NCBI GenBank assembly: GCA_964518335.1
Contig: CAZFDT010000009.1
Coordinates: 40,343-104,342, forward strand
Length of the DNA stretch: 64,000 nt
Reading direction: 5' to 3'
Source: CAZFDT01 sp964518335
GTDB taxonomy: Bacteria > Planctomycetota > Phycisphaerae > Phycisphaerales > Phycisphaeraceae
The position numbers were made by a program, and so were the translations under genes. The notes under the pieces are model-generated. The model saw only the letters and a program-made list of their open reading frames with translations, did no database searches and was not told the origin of the DNA. Below are positions 35,364 through 44,780 of this stretch, piece after piece. Each line of letters opens with the position of its first letter. Position 1 is the first letter of the stretch.

Positions 35364-36319
35364 CCGAGAACGCGCGCAACTTCGCCGTGGGTCTGACCGC
35401 GATGGCCGGCCTGGCGGGCTTGTGCCTGCTGGTGGTGCTCTTCGGCTACGTGCCCCAGGCCATGGAAAACACCTACGTGGTGACCATCCACCTGCCCAGC
35501 GCAGGCGGACTGAACCGCGCCAATCGCGTGACGCTGTCGGGCCTGGACATCGGCCGCGTCGAACGCATCGAACTCGGCGGCCCCAACGTCAACGGCGTGG
35601 TCGTGACGGCGATGATCCGCCGCCAGATCCACATCCCCAAAGGGGCGACCGTGAGCGTCACCGGCCAACTCTTCAGCGGCAGCGCGACGCTGGCGTTCGA
35701 CACGACGCACCTGTCCGCCGAGCAGCGCGACGACCACCTGCCCACGGATGGTTCGGCGACGCTGCAGGGCCAGGTCAAGACGTTCACCAGCGCCTTCGGC
35801 GAGGCCCTGGCCGAGCCCGCGAAGAATCTGTCGCGTATCACCGCCAGTTTCGAGGCCGTGGCCGCGCAGTGGGATCAGGTGGGTCAGAGCATCAACCGCC
35901 TGCTGGAGCACCGCGACGCCGCGGCGGTGGACCGCGGCGAGGCGGCGGCGAATCTGGCCACGGTCCTGCAGCGTGCTGACGCCGACCTGGCGGAGTTGAA
36001 AACGACACTGGCGGCGATCAACGCGCTGCTGGGCGACGGGCAGTTCGTGGCCGACATCAAGGCCACCGCCGCCGGCGCCGCCGCCCTGCCCGGCAGGTAC
36101 GCTCATGTCGCCGATCAGCTCGCCGCCGCCATCGCCGCCATGAACAAGGCCATCGAGCAAGCCCGCGCCGGTGACGGAACCGTGGGCAAGCTCATGAGCG
36201 ACCCGGCGCTCTACAACAACCTCAATGACGCCGCACAACGCCTTGGCACGGCACTGACCGAACTCAACAATCTGCTGACCAAAATGAAGAACGAGGGACT
36301 GCCGGTGAAGTTTGAATAA
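35360..36319 (+). CDS. mlaD: MlaD/MCE-domain lipid-binding protein
   Basis: Inner-membrane-anchored, periplasmic MCE-domain protein that forms the lipid channel ring with the MlaEF core; 319 aa. One helix at residues 10-33, the MCE domain with AGGLNRANRVTLSGLDIGRV (about 48-67) and GATVSVTGQLFSGSATLAF, then a long helical C-terminus that could form a needle. Translationally coupled to mlaF. No MlaE, MlaC or MlaA gene is adjacent. Confidence 0.9.
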   Translation: MTENARNFAVGLTAMAGLAGLCLLVVLFGYVPQAMENTYVVTIHLPSAGGLNRANRVTLSGLDIGRVERIELGGPNVNGVVVTAMIRRQIHIPKGATVSVTGQLFSGSATLAFDTTHLSAEQRDDHLPTDGSATLQGQVKTFTSAFGEALAEPAKNLSRITASFEAVAAQWDQVGQSINRLLEHRDAAAVDRGEAAANLATVLQRADADLAELKTTLAAINALLGDGQFVADIKATAAGAAALPGRYAHVADQLAAAIAAMNKAIEQARAGDGTVGKLMSDPALYNNLNDAAQRLGTALTELNNLLTKMKNEGLPVKFE

Positions 36320-36332
36320 TGGGCTTGCACGC

Positions 36333-36416
36333 CGGACCTGAGTCTTCGAAGGTCCGGGCCGCCCGCAACCTGGGTCCAACCGATCCGGGGCATCGAAGAC
36401 TCAGCCCCGACGTGTG
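36333..36416. repeat. dispersed two-module hairpin element, copy 1
   Basis: Module A (36333-36357) is a small hairpin with GGACC/GGTCC arms. Module B (36383-36415) shares a 20-nt identity with the copy near 48943. Within this copy the 12-nt stretch CTGAGTCTTCGA at 36338-36349 has a perfect inverted partner at 36393-36404, so the whole element can fold into one long stem. Located between mlaD and apgM. Confidence 0.65.
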
Positions 36417-36425
36417 CGATGAGAC

Positions 36426-37634
36426 ATGAAGTACGTTCTGATCATTCCTGACGGCGCCGCCGATTACCCGCTGGACGAGCTGGAGGGCAAGACGCCGTTT
36501 GAGGCCGCCCGGACGCCGTGGCTGGACCGACTGGCGCTGGAGGGCCGGCTGGGCACAGTCGCCACGACGCCCGAGGGCATGCCCTGCGGCAGCGACGTGT
36601 GCACGATGAACCTGCTGGGCTACGACCCGGTGAAGTTCCACACCGGCCGCGCCCCGCTCGAAGCCGCCGCGCTGGGCATCGATCTCAAGCCCACCGACTG
36701 GGTCTTCCGCGTCAACTTCGTCACGGTGATCGACGGCAAGATGCAGGACCACTCGGCCGGACACATCACCAACGACGAGGCCCGCCAGTTGCTCACCGAC
36801 TTCGCCTCGCGGTTCGACGCGCCTGGCATGGCGCTGTTCCCGGGCGTGAGCTACCGCAACATCATGGTGGACGGCTCCAATGAACGCGACTGGAGCGAAC
36901 TGGTCACCGTGCCACCGCACGACATACCCGGCGAGCCGATGCGCAAGCACCTGCCGGTGGGCGGGGACCACGCCGATCTGCTGCACCGCATGATTGCCGA
37001 GAGCCAGGTGCTGTTCGCCGACCACGAAATCAACGTCACACGACGGGAGTTGGGCGAACTGCCGGCAACGCACCTGTGGCCATGGGGTCAGGGCACGATA
37101 CCGAAGATGCCCACGTTCCAGAGCCGCTTCGGACTCCGCGGCGCGATGATCACCGCAGTCGATCTGCTGGCGGGCATCGCCTCATTCATCGGGTTCGACC
37201 GCCTCGACGTGCCGGGGCAGACGAGTTACCACGACAACGACTACGCGGCGACGGGCAGGTACGCCGTGGCGGCGCTGGACGATTACGACCTACTCGTGGT
37301 CCACGTCGAGGCCCCGGACGAGGCCAGCCACGCCGCCGACGCCACAACCAAGGTCGCCGCCATCGAGGCGATCGACCAGCACGTCGTCGGGCCACTGCAG
37401 CAGGCTCTTCGCGACCGCTCGGAGCCGTGGCGCATCCTGGTGCTGCCCGACCATTACACGCGCGTGGAGACGCGCAAGCACGACCCGACGCCCGTGCCCT
37501 TCATCATCACCGGCCATCGCATCAGCAGCGTCGTCAACAAGAACTTCACCGAGGCCCACGCCGCCGAGAGCGACCTGCACGTGCCCTACGGCCACGAGCT
37601 GATGGAGTTCTTCCTCAAGGCCGGGCTGACCTGA
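36426..37634 (+). CDS. apgM: cofactor-independent phosphoglycerate mutase
   Basis: Interconverts 3- and 2-phosphoglycerate in glycolysis; 402 aa, alkaline-phosphatase superfamily, archaeal-type (ApgM) branch rather than GpmI. The metal-site start IIPDGAADYP, the loop EGMPCGSDVCTMNLLGYDP with the nucleophile, DNDYAATGRY, VHVEAPDEASHAAD and LPDHYTRVETRKHDPTPVPF occur in family order. Follows the hairpin element; likely its own transcript. Confidence 0.94.
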   Translation: MKYVLIIPDGAADYPLDELEGKTPFEAARTPWLDRLALEGRLGTVATTPEGMPCGSDVCTMNLLGYDPVKFHTGRAPLEAAALGIDLKPTDWVFRVNFVTVIDGKMQDHSAGHITNDEARQLLTDFASRFDAPGMALFPGVSYRNIMVDGSNERDWSELVTVPPHDIPGEPMRKHLPVGGDHADLLHRMIAESQVLFADHEINVTRRELGELPATHLWPWGQGTIPKMPTFQSRFGLRGAMITAVDLLAGIASFIGFDRLDVPGQTSYHDNDYAATGRYAVAALDDYDLLVVHVEAPDEASHAADATTKVAAIEAIDQHVVGPLQQALRDRSEPWRILVLPDHYTRVETRKHDPTPVPFIITGHRISSVVNKNFTEAHAAESDLHVPYGHELMEFFLKAGLT

Positions 37635-37654
37635 CGCACGGACCGTGACCGCCA

Positions 37655-39991
37655 TCAGGGCAAATGCAGCGATCGGAGCTGCCCGGGATAAAGCGACAGC
37701 ACGATCGCTCCGCCCTCGGCGGCGACAGGTGCGCCCGTGGCCGCGTCGATGACCTTGCCGCTGGCGGGAAGCGTGATCCGCACGTTCTGCTTGCTCATCA
37801 ACCCGGTGTTGATGACAGCGATGTACGTGCCGTGCCCCTGGGTCCTGATCTGGCGGACGAAGACTTCGGGGTCACTGGCGGCGTCGGGCACGACGGTGCT
37901 GGGCAATGCCGGCAGCGCAAGAAAGTTGGCGTGGAAGTTGCGCACGTACTGCGGGAAGCCACGATGGTTGCTGTTGCCCGTGAGCGAGCCCAGGTGCGTC
38001 GGGTCGCCATAGGCCACCGCACGAGCCTCGGCCATCATGCAGTACGGGCCTGCTCGTTCGACATCGGCGATGAAGTAGCCCAACGGCTCGTCGTTGCCCA
38101 CGTTCATCTCGTGCTCGTTGAGCGAGTAGTGCCGCACCAGCGCCAGGCCGGCCTTGCTGCGGTAGGCGTCGAACGGCCGCGGCGAGCCGACGGTGTAGAG
38201 CCGGTTGTACGTGTAGCTGAGCATCACGCCCGCCGCGTCGCGGTAGTTCTGCGGATCATCGGGCGGCGTCGAGTTCGCGTTGTCCCACTTGTCCCAGTTC
38301 TCGGCAAACGTCACCAGCCCCCGCAGATGCATGTCGCGGTCGATGATCTCATCGATCGCGTAAGGCTTGAACCACGGATACCGCTCTGCGTTGGCGAGGA
38401 TCGTCTCCCACGTGCTGAACTCGTCTGTGGCCACGACCTGCATCCACTGCCAGCCGTCGGGCTTGCCCTCGCCGGTGATCGAGCGCGGCAAAGCCCGGCC
38501 GGGCTCGCTCGAATCGTTGGTGTAGATCACGAACGCCTCGGGTCCGATCTTGTGCTGCAGATGATCCGCCAGCGCGTCGAAGAAAGCCCGCCGCTTGCCG
38601 AACCACCACGCGTAGTAGCGATCCAGAAGCGCCTGATCCGCCTGCAGGTGCGACCGCGTGATGCGATTGCCCTCGTTAGCCTCGGCGGCGAACATGCGAA
38701 AGTTCGCCTCGTTGAAGCTCACTGGCATCGCCGTCGGCCTCTGGCGAAACCAGGCTCCGACGATCGCCGCCTTGTCCTGGTACTTCAGCAGCGACACGTC
38801 GAGCATCTTCTTCGCGTCGGCAATCGTGTCGGGATCGGTGATGTCGGCGTTGTTGCCCTCGCACCAGGCGATGTGGGTGTACGTCTCACCGCCGTCGAGC
38901 CGACGGCAGCGGTGTTGAGACCCCAGCGCCATCTCCTTGTTGCCCCCCACGCTGCCGCGGTACTCGTAATACGGCAGCACCGTGAGCTTGAGCTTCGCGG
39001 CCCGTTCGAGTATCTCATCCCACAACTGCGGCGTCGAGGACTGATACACCCAGTCGTTGCCGCCGCCGTCGGACGAATCCCAGCCCTGGTTGTGCCCGAA
39101 CTCCAGCAGGTCCTTGCTGAAGGTGTTGATGCCCAGGAACTGCATGGCCCGCATCTTGTACTCGAACCAGTCGGCGATGGTCTTGACGCCACGCAGTTCC
39201 TCGACCTGCTCCTCGGGCTTGTGCCCGGTGCCCACGGCGTTGTCGGCCATCTCCTCGCGTGAGAACACATGCCGACGCGGCAGGCCCTTCGGCGGAAGGC
39301 GCAAAGGCAACTGCAGCGACTCGGAGTCCGTCACCTCGTACAATCGGATCTTTGACACCGCCGCGCCCGCGCCCAGCGGGTCCTGCCACGGCGCCGCCTG
39401 CGCCACGACCACCCAGAACCCGTCCTCGGGAACCAGCGGTCGGGCATACAACCCACGCGGACGCTTGATCTCGGGGAACCGATCGTGCAGGTAAAAAAGC
39501 TGCGTCCAGGTCTCGACCTTGCCCGACAGCGGGTACTTGAGCGACTCGGGGTTGTTCGGCACATACCGACCTTTGAGTACATCGCCCAGCGACTGACCGG
39601 TCGCAAACCCCAGCGTGGTCTCGCAGCCCCAATTGCAGATGTACATGGTGCGCGACACATCCTCGGGGTATTCCACGGTGAGGATGTACGGCTTGCCCCC
39701 GACCAGCCCCTTGCCCTCGCCGATGCGATAGGCGAAGAACTTGGCGTCGCCTTCCTTGTTGCTCAGCGTGCGAAAGGGTGTATCCAGAACCGTCTGGACC
39801 TTGCTCGCGCCCGCCGGGTATTCGATGAACAGGAGGTCTTTATTCGCCGCGGCGCAATCGATCTCCTGCACCAGCCTGGCCTTGGCCAGAATGGCAACGA
39901 CGTCGGCGGGATCAGCGGTACGTAATGACGGCACTACCGACAGACAGATGACAACCCAAGCGCCCACCAACGCCTTCGTTCGACTCAACAT
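37655..39991 (-). CDS. large secreted hydrolase-like protein
   Basis: Unrecognised 778-aa exported protein. Signal peptide to about residue 26; an all-beta N-terminal region; a middle region with YKMRAMQFLGINTFSKDLLEFG and YYAWWFGKRRAFFDALADHL that looks like a TIM-barrel glycosidase; and a C-terminal beta domain (VRITLPASGKVID...SLYPGQLRSLHL) typical of glycoside hydrolases. ATG at 39991 has an AAGGAG site 6 nt upstream. Second gene after a PEP-CTERM protein (51-nt gap) and divergent from a XylR-like regulator, so a secreted sugar-related role is likely. Confidence 0.62.
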   Translation of the reverse strand: MLSRTKALVGAWVVICLSVVPSLRTADPADVVAILAKARLVQEIDCAAANKDLLFIEYPAGASKVQTVLDTPFRTLSNKEGDAKFFAYRIGEGKGLVGGKPYILTVEYPEDVSRTMYICNWGCETTLGFATGQSLGDVLKGRYVPNNPESLKYPLSGKVETWTQLFYLHDRFPEIKRPRGLYARPLVPEDGFWVVVAQAAPWQDPLGAGAAVSKIRLYEVTDSESLQLPLRLPPKGLPRRHVFSREEMADNAVGTGHKPEEQVEELRGVKTIADWFEYKMRAMQFLGINTFSKDLLEFGHNQGWDSSDGGGNDWVYQSSTPQLWDEILERAAKLKLTVLPYYEYRGSVGGNKEMALGSQHRCRRLDGGETYTHIAWCEGNNADITDPDTIADAKKMLDVSLLKYQDKAAIVGAWFRQRPTAMPVSFNEANFRMFAAEANEGNRITRSHLQADQALLDRYYAWWFGKRRAFFDALADHLQHKIGPEAFVIYTNDSSEPGRALPRSITGEGKPDGWQWMQVVATDEFSTWETILANAERYPWFKPYAIDEIIDRDMHLRGLVTFAENWDKWDNANSTPPDDPQNYRDAAGVMLSYTYNRLYTVGSPRPFDAYRSKAGLALVRHYSLNEHEMNVGNDEPLGYFIADVERAGPYCMMAEARAVAYGDPTHLGSLTGNSNHRGFPQYVRNFHANFLALPALPSTVVPDAASDPEVFVRQIRTQGHGTYIAVINTGLMSKQNVRITLPASGKVIDAATGAPVAAEGGAIVLSLYPGQLRSLHLP

Positions 39992-40042
39992 GACATACTC
40001 CTTGCCTGCGCTTCGCAGATCACAACACAAACACCGATGCAG

Positions 40043-40672
40043 TCAGCGACGACGCAACGCCACACTCATCGCACCCAGCGCCAGCAGCGCCAGTGAAGCC
40101 GGCTCCGGAATGAGCGCGATCATCACCGCATCCGCGACGATGGGACCGCCGGCGTCCGTCTGGTTGGTGAGCATGACCGTCAGCGTATTGCCCGTGATGG
40201 TGAAGCTGCCCAGGTAAAACCAGTTGAGCCCGGCGTACCCCAGGCCCGCGGGGTTCACACTCTGATCCAGGTCGAGATCCGCGAGTACGGACGAACCCGA
40301 TGGAAGGATGACGTCGTAGTCGGGCCAGCCGCGATTCTCGACCGGGCCGTCGATCACACTGACGGGGACGGACGCACAGCCGGGATCCCACCAGGCACGG
40401 TCCGCCTGCCATGTGATATGGACGTCGTATGTGCCGGGGGTAAGTCCCTCACACTGCCAGAATGCCCACGCGTTGCTCTGGTCCTTGTTGGTCCAGAACA
40501 CATCGTCGTTGTATGCCGTACCTGATGGAGCTGAGCCGGCGTAAATGCCGCCCTGCGTACCAAAGCCGGAATCGCCATCGTCGATGATGATGGGCAAGGC
40601 CCAAGTCGAACCTACTGCGATCACAAGCAACGTGACGCTCGCTGCGACGTTCATGAACCATCGGCGATTCAT
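40043..40672 (-). CDS. PEP-CTERM protein with carbohydrate-binding-like domain
   Basis: Exported 209-aa protein with a signal peptide and a C-terminal PEP-CTERM signal (IPEPASLALLALGAMSVALRRR). The domain between them has DGDSGFGTQG, LTPGTYDVHITWQ and LTNQTDAGGPIVADAVMI. The last motif and the general pattern resemble golvesin/Xly-type carbohydrate-binding domains; this is my inference. ATG at 40672 follows a GGAGG site. First gene of the unit with the large hydrolase-like protein. Confidence 0.78.
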   Translation of the reverse strand: MNRRWFMNVAASVTLLVIAVGSTWALPIIIDDGDSGFGTQGGIYAGSAPSGTAYNDDVFWTNKDQSNAWAFWQCEGLTPGTYDVHITWQADRAWWDPGCASVPVSVIDGPVENRGWPDYDVILPSGSSVLADLDLDQSVNPAGLGYAGLNWFYLGSFTITGNTLTVMLTNQTDAGGPIVADAVMIALIPEPASLALLALGAMSVALRRR

Positions 40673-40851
40673 CTCACACCTCCAGACATGGGATCGTCCC
40701 CCAGACGCCAAGCCAGCAACGCTACTGGCCGATGCTGGCGTCGAGGGCAACTTACAGATGTGACATTCAGTGAACTTCCTCGTCATCTGGCAGCCAGTTC
40801 ATCGTGCGGCCACGCGGGCCTCTGCCTTCAGTCCCACAAAAGTGATAATTG

Positions 40852-40897
40852 AGTGTGGCCCCAGTCCGCGCTTGCGTCAATGCGTATTTTGTGTCAA
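40852..40897. promoter_or_regulatory. divergent promoter/operator of XylR-type module
   Basis: On the minus strand TTGACG (40875-40880), 17 nt and CACACT (40852-40857) could serve the PEP-CTERM/hydrolase unit. The same area has two direct repeats TTGCGTCAA (40872-40880) and TTGTGTCAA (40889-40897) 17 nt apart, a spacing that suits an AraC-type dimer. The regulator starts at 40939. Confidence 0.35.
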
Positions 40898-40938
40898 ACT
40901 TGTCTGTGTTCACGCCACCATAGTGCCCTCACACCACG

Positions 40939-42087
40939 ATGGACCGCACCTCACCGACCGTATTGCTCGTCGCCAACCTCAATGCACGGTACGAGCGCGG
41001 CATCTTTCACGGGCTCGTAACTTACGTGCGACAGCAAATCCGCTGGCGCGTCGCCTGCAAAAGGGACACCCATGCCGCCGAGATCCGCGACCTCAACCCC
41101 TCGGGGATTGTCACGTTCAGTGCCGATCCCTGGATCCTCGACTTCGCGCATACCGCTCGCATACCACTCGTGGTGGTGTGCAACGCCCGCACAACACCAG
41201 ACGTCTCGACGGTATTCGTGGACGAGGGGCTCGTGGGGGAGATGGCGGCCAACTACCTGGCGGGCCTGGGACTGAAACATTTCGCCTGCGTCGGACATGG
41301 ACCGTGGGCGTTCGTACCCCAACGCATGGACGGATTCACCAGGGCGGTCGCCGGGCTGGGCCTGGGCCCCGTGCAGCAACTGGTCGGGTCGCTCTACGAT
41401 GGCAGGAGGCGACCTCGCTTCAAGCGCGAGCTGGTCGCCATGCTGCAAAAGCTGCCACGCCCCTGCGGTGTGCTGGCGGCCAACGACGCCCTGGGCGTCG
41501 AGATTGTCGCCGCCTGCCGCTACATCGGCCTGCACGTGCCCGATGACATCGCGGTGCTGGGCGTCGATGACGATGACGTGGCCTGCGAACTGAGCGAGGT
41601 GCCTCTTTCGAGCATCGCTCAACCCCTGGTTGCCATCGGCTACGAATCGGCGCGGCTGCTGCATCAGCACTTGGAAAATCCACACAGGGAGCCGACGAAT
41701 CTCACCCTGCCGCCCCTGCGGGTCGTGCCTCGCGCCAGCACAGACCTGATCGCCCTCGACGACGCCGATGTGGTCAGCGCGTTGCGTCTGATCAACCATC
41801 ACTTCGCCGAGCCGCTGAACGTGGCTTGGATCGTCAGTCAACTCCCCGTGGCCCGCAGGTCGCTGGAGCGCAAATTCAAACGTCTCGTGGGGCGGACGAT
41901 TCTCGACCAGATTCATCACGTGCGGTTCGAGAAGGCCAGGGAACTGCTGGCCGAGTCGGATCTCGCCCTTGACGTCGTCGCCAAGCGCTGTGGCTTCGTG
42001 AATGCCCGCTGGATGGCCGACAGCTTCCGCCGCGAGCTGGCGATCACGCCCACGGGATTTCGGCGACGGTATCGCAGCGAGTCGTGA
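40939..42087 (+). CDS. XylR-like AraC-family regulator with sugar-binding sensor
   Basis: Transcription factor of 382 aa. The N-terminal 270 residues form a LacI/periplasmic-binding-like sensor (VFVDEGLVGEMAANYLAGLGL, GVLAANDALGVEIV, VPDDIAVLGVDDDDVACEL) and the C-terminal 100 residues hold an AraC-type double HTH (ELLAESDLALDVVAKRCGF). This domain order is that of XylR, which activates sugar catabolism. It probably senses a sugar and controls the divergent genes at 37655-40672. Confidence 0.9.
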   Translation: MDRTSPTVLLVANLNARYERGIFHGLVTYVRQQIRWRVACKRDTHAAEIRDLNPSGIVTFSADPWILDFAHTARIPLVVVCNARTTPDVSTVFVDEGLVGEMAANYLAGLGLKHFACVGHGPWAFVPQRMDGFTRAVAGLGLGPVQQLVGSLYDGRRRPRFKRELVAMLQKLPRPCGVLAANDALGVEIVAACRYIGLHVPDDIAVLGVDDDDVACELSEVPLSSIAQPLVAIGYESARLLHQHLENPHREPTNLTLPPLRVVPRASTDLIALDDADVVSALRLINHHFAEPLNVAWIVSQLPVARRSLERKFKRLVGRTILDQIHHVRFEKARELLAESDLALDVVAKRCGFVNARWMADSFRRELAITPTGFRRRYRSES

Positions 42088-42101
42088 GTCGCCGCATGAC
42101 G

Positions 42102-44771
42102 TCAGCGCGTTGTGCCCGACGGCCCAATGCGCGGCAGCAGAGGCAGCGCCAGAACGTACACAGACAGCTGGTCGTCGTCCTGCATCAACAAAGCGATGAA
42201 GCCCGCGGGCGAGGCGAAGATCTGCCGGGGTCTTCGCGGAGGATCGCCCAGGTAAAAGATGTCGGAGACGCGATAGCCCTCGGGGTGGTTGTGTGGGTCG
42301 GCGGCAGTCAGATGCACCAGTCCCCGCAGATTCACGGTGAAAATGGATCCCGGCCGGTCGCTGACAAATGCAGGGTTGTAGCTCATCTCCGGCAGGTGAA
42401 GGCGATGAACCACGTTGCCGTCGCGCACGAAGTGAAGGGGATGATCTCGGTGTTGCCTGCCCGTGAATGGGGACAACAGCAACAGGTTGCCAGCGCCATC
42501 ATGCAGGTACGGATGGCCCAAGCCTCGCAGTCGCTCCTCCACGCCGGGCCGATCGACGCGGATGGCGTCATACCGCCAACTGTCGGCCGACCGATCGGGC
42601 GACGGCCGCATCGATGCGGGCAGCCACATCACGCCATCGTCGTCGCGAACCTGCTGCACTGACACGTTCACGGACTGGCTGTGCGGCGCATCGATGCGCG
42701 TGATCTGGCCGTCAAACACCGTGGCGAAGTACGCCAGGGGCTCGTCTTCGATCCTGTTCGTGAGATATACGAAGCCGCCATCGGCCACGGACGCCATGAA
42801 CCGCATCCGGGCCCGCTTGCTGCTGGCCATCACACGGTCATCCTCATCCTTGAGCCACTGCCCATCGGCGAAGACCATCACATCGTGCTGGCGACGAACC
42901 CATATCCGACCCGCGGCGTCGCTGACGATCTGTCCCACGTCGTGCATCAGGGGCAACGACCCGGCGGCGAACTGGGCGGCAAATGTCGGCTGATGCTGCG
43001 AAATCAGCTCTTCCAAAGATGATGCGGCATGCGTTTGCCCGTTCCACACCAGCGTGGCGCTGCTGCCGCGAACGAACGCCACAGCCCCGTCGTCGCCGAT
43101 GTAAATCGCGTCGCTGGCGCGCACGGTCTCGGCGCCGATGATCGGTTCCCAATGCTCGCCCTGGTATCGGATCAACCCGCCGGACCGGGGCACCGTGTAA
43201 AGTCGCCCTAGCCGATCCATGGTCGCCAGCGCATAGCGAGTCGCCAAGCCCACGGCGCGAGTGTCCAGCGCCATCGGATCGGGAAGGTCAACGAACAAGC
43301 GCGTGTCTGGCGCCCCAGCCGTCATCACGTCGATGGCCTGATATCGTCGCGCATCGCCATAGATGTAGCCCGTGCCGATGTACTCGCGCCCGTGGGCGTC
43401 GATCGCCAGCGTGACGCGACTGGGCGTCATGGGGGTGAGCGTTCGACGCTGCAGGTCCAGGCGAAGGGCGGGGCAGGCGTCCCACGACTGATGACCCTTG
43501 GCCTGCGACCATCTCTTATGGCTGTCATGGCCGGGGATCAGCACAACATCGTCCGACAAGTGCAACGCCTGTCGCAGGACGCCGTGCTCGTTGAACACGG
43601 GCAGGAACCCGCTGTTGTTGACCAGAGCGTCGGGGATGTAGAACGGCGGCTCGCGCGGCGGCACGACCAGAACGCCCGGCGGCAACGGCGTGCCATCCTG
43701 CTGCACGCCCGCAAGCACACCCACCAGCACATGATCGGTCTTGAGTTGGCGCAGAAACGAAATGCGCTGCACGCGATACGATCCCATGGCGACAAGCCCA
43801 TCGTCAATGACGGGCTCGGGTGCGGGCTGTTTCTTTTGCTCGAGAAGGAGTGCGACGCGCTTCAGCCGCAGGCGTGACAGCGCGTCGTCGGTGGCCGCCG
43901 CGCGAAGCCGAACCAGGCCGCCAGCGGCTGGACCGATACCGAGGATCTGCTGCTCCGCATCCGTGCGGCGCGACTCGTCCGGCGCATTCAACTGCGCCAG
44001 CAGCGGTTCGAGCACGATCTCGAGCGCCGACTGCAACTCGTCGTCGGGTGGACCTTCGAGCCGCAGCAGCGTTTCATCGTGCTGCGCGTAAAGCCCGAAC
44101 CGACATGCGGCGATGGCATCGAGTCTGTCCTTCATCTCGCTGGGCATGGACAGCTCAAACCAGCGTCCGTCGCGGAACCGTTGCAGTGGCGTCTGGTGTC
44201 CAAAGTAAGCCACGGCACTGTCGCCGCCGGGCTCGCGGACAACCTTGGCGGGATAGCTTGTGCCGTTGAGCTTCATGCCCACCGTCCATGCCGTGCCGTT
44301 CCACACACCCACGCCCGACCGGCCGGGGAACAGCACGCACGAAGCCAGCTCGACGGGTGCGTGCACGACTGACGCTTCGTCGGGATGCTCGATCCAGCCT
44401 GTTCCGTCGTAGCCCAGCAACCGATGACCGCGATTGGGCTGCGGCTTGTCGGCGAACCACACGCGCCCGTCACGAGTTCGACCCAGCCACATCAGCCCGA
44501 TGATTTGCGGCTGATCCCGCGCGAACTCACGCTCGACCACCGCCTTGGCCTGGTCGAGCGTCCAGCCTTCCTCGGGTGGCTCAACCATCAACCACACGCG
44601 ACCCGCCACTTCCATCTCGACGTGCCAGATCGACGCGGGCAACGCCTGCATACGCACCGGCGCCATCTCGATCGTCAGACTTGGCGGTAGATCCGACGCC
44701 GATAGTGCAGTCCACAGCAGCAGCCACGCGACGCATGCACGCGATAAGCAGCGCTCACACCCCATGTTCAT
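42102..44771 (-). CDS. secreted beta-propeller-like protein
   Basis: Unrecognised 889-aa exported protein with a short signal peptide (MNMGCERCLSRAC-VAWLLLW). Repeated strands with G-x-[VI]-W motifs, such as RTRDGRVWFAD, VSDAAGRIWVRR and DDGVMWLPAS, recall two-component-regulator propeller repeats. A helical insert lies near residues 265-330. Nine nt after the HEAT-repeat gene, so co-transcribed. No enzymatic motif seen. Confidence 0.62.
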   Translation of the reverse strand: MNMGCERCLSRACVAWLLLWTALSASDLPPSLTIEMAPVRMQALPASIWHVEMEVAGRVWLMVEPPEEGWTLDQAKAVVEREFARDQPQIIGLMWLGRTRDGRVWFADKPQPNRGHRLLGYDGTGWIEHPDEASVVHAPVELASCVLFPGRSGVGVWNGTAWTVGMKLNGTSYPAKVVREPGGDSAVAYFGHQTPLQRFRDGRWFELSMPSEMKDRLDAIAACRFGLYAQHDETLLRLEGPPDDELQSALEIVLEPLLAQLNAPDESRRTDAEQQILGIGPAAGGLVRLRAAATDDALSRLRLKRVALLLEQKKQPAPEPVIDDGLVAMGSYRVQRISFLRQLKTDHVLVGVLAGVQQDGTPLPPGVLVVPPREPPFYIPDALVNNSGFLPVFNEHGVLRQALHLSDDVVLIPGHDSHKRWSQAKGHQSWDACPALRLDLQRRTLTPMTPSRVTLAIDAHGREYIGTGYIYGDARRYQAIDVMTAGAPDTRLFVDLPDPMALDTRAVGLATRYALATMDRLGRLYTVPRSGGLIRYQGEHWEPIIGAETVRASDAIYIGDDGAVAFVRGSSATLVWNGQTHAASSLEELISQHQPTFAAQFAAGSLPLMHDVGQIVSDAAGRIWVRRQHDVMVFADGQWLKDEDDRVMASSKRARMRFMASVADGGFVYLTNRIEDEPLAYFATVFDGQITRIDAPHSQSVNVSVQQVRDDDGVMWLPASMRPSPDRSADSWRYDAIRVDRPGVEERLRGLGHPYLHDGAGNLLLLSPFTGRQHRDHPLHFVRDGNVVHRLHLPEMSYNPAFVSDRPGSIFTVNLRGLVHLTAADPHNHPEGYRVSDIFYLGDPPRRPRQIFASPAGFIALLMQDDDQLSVYVLALPLLPRIGPSGTTR

Positions 44772-44780
44772 CCTCGCTAT

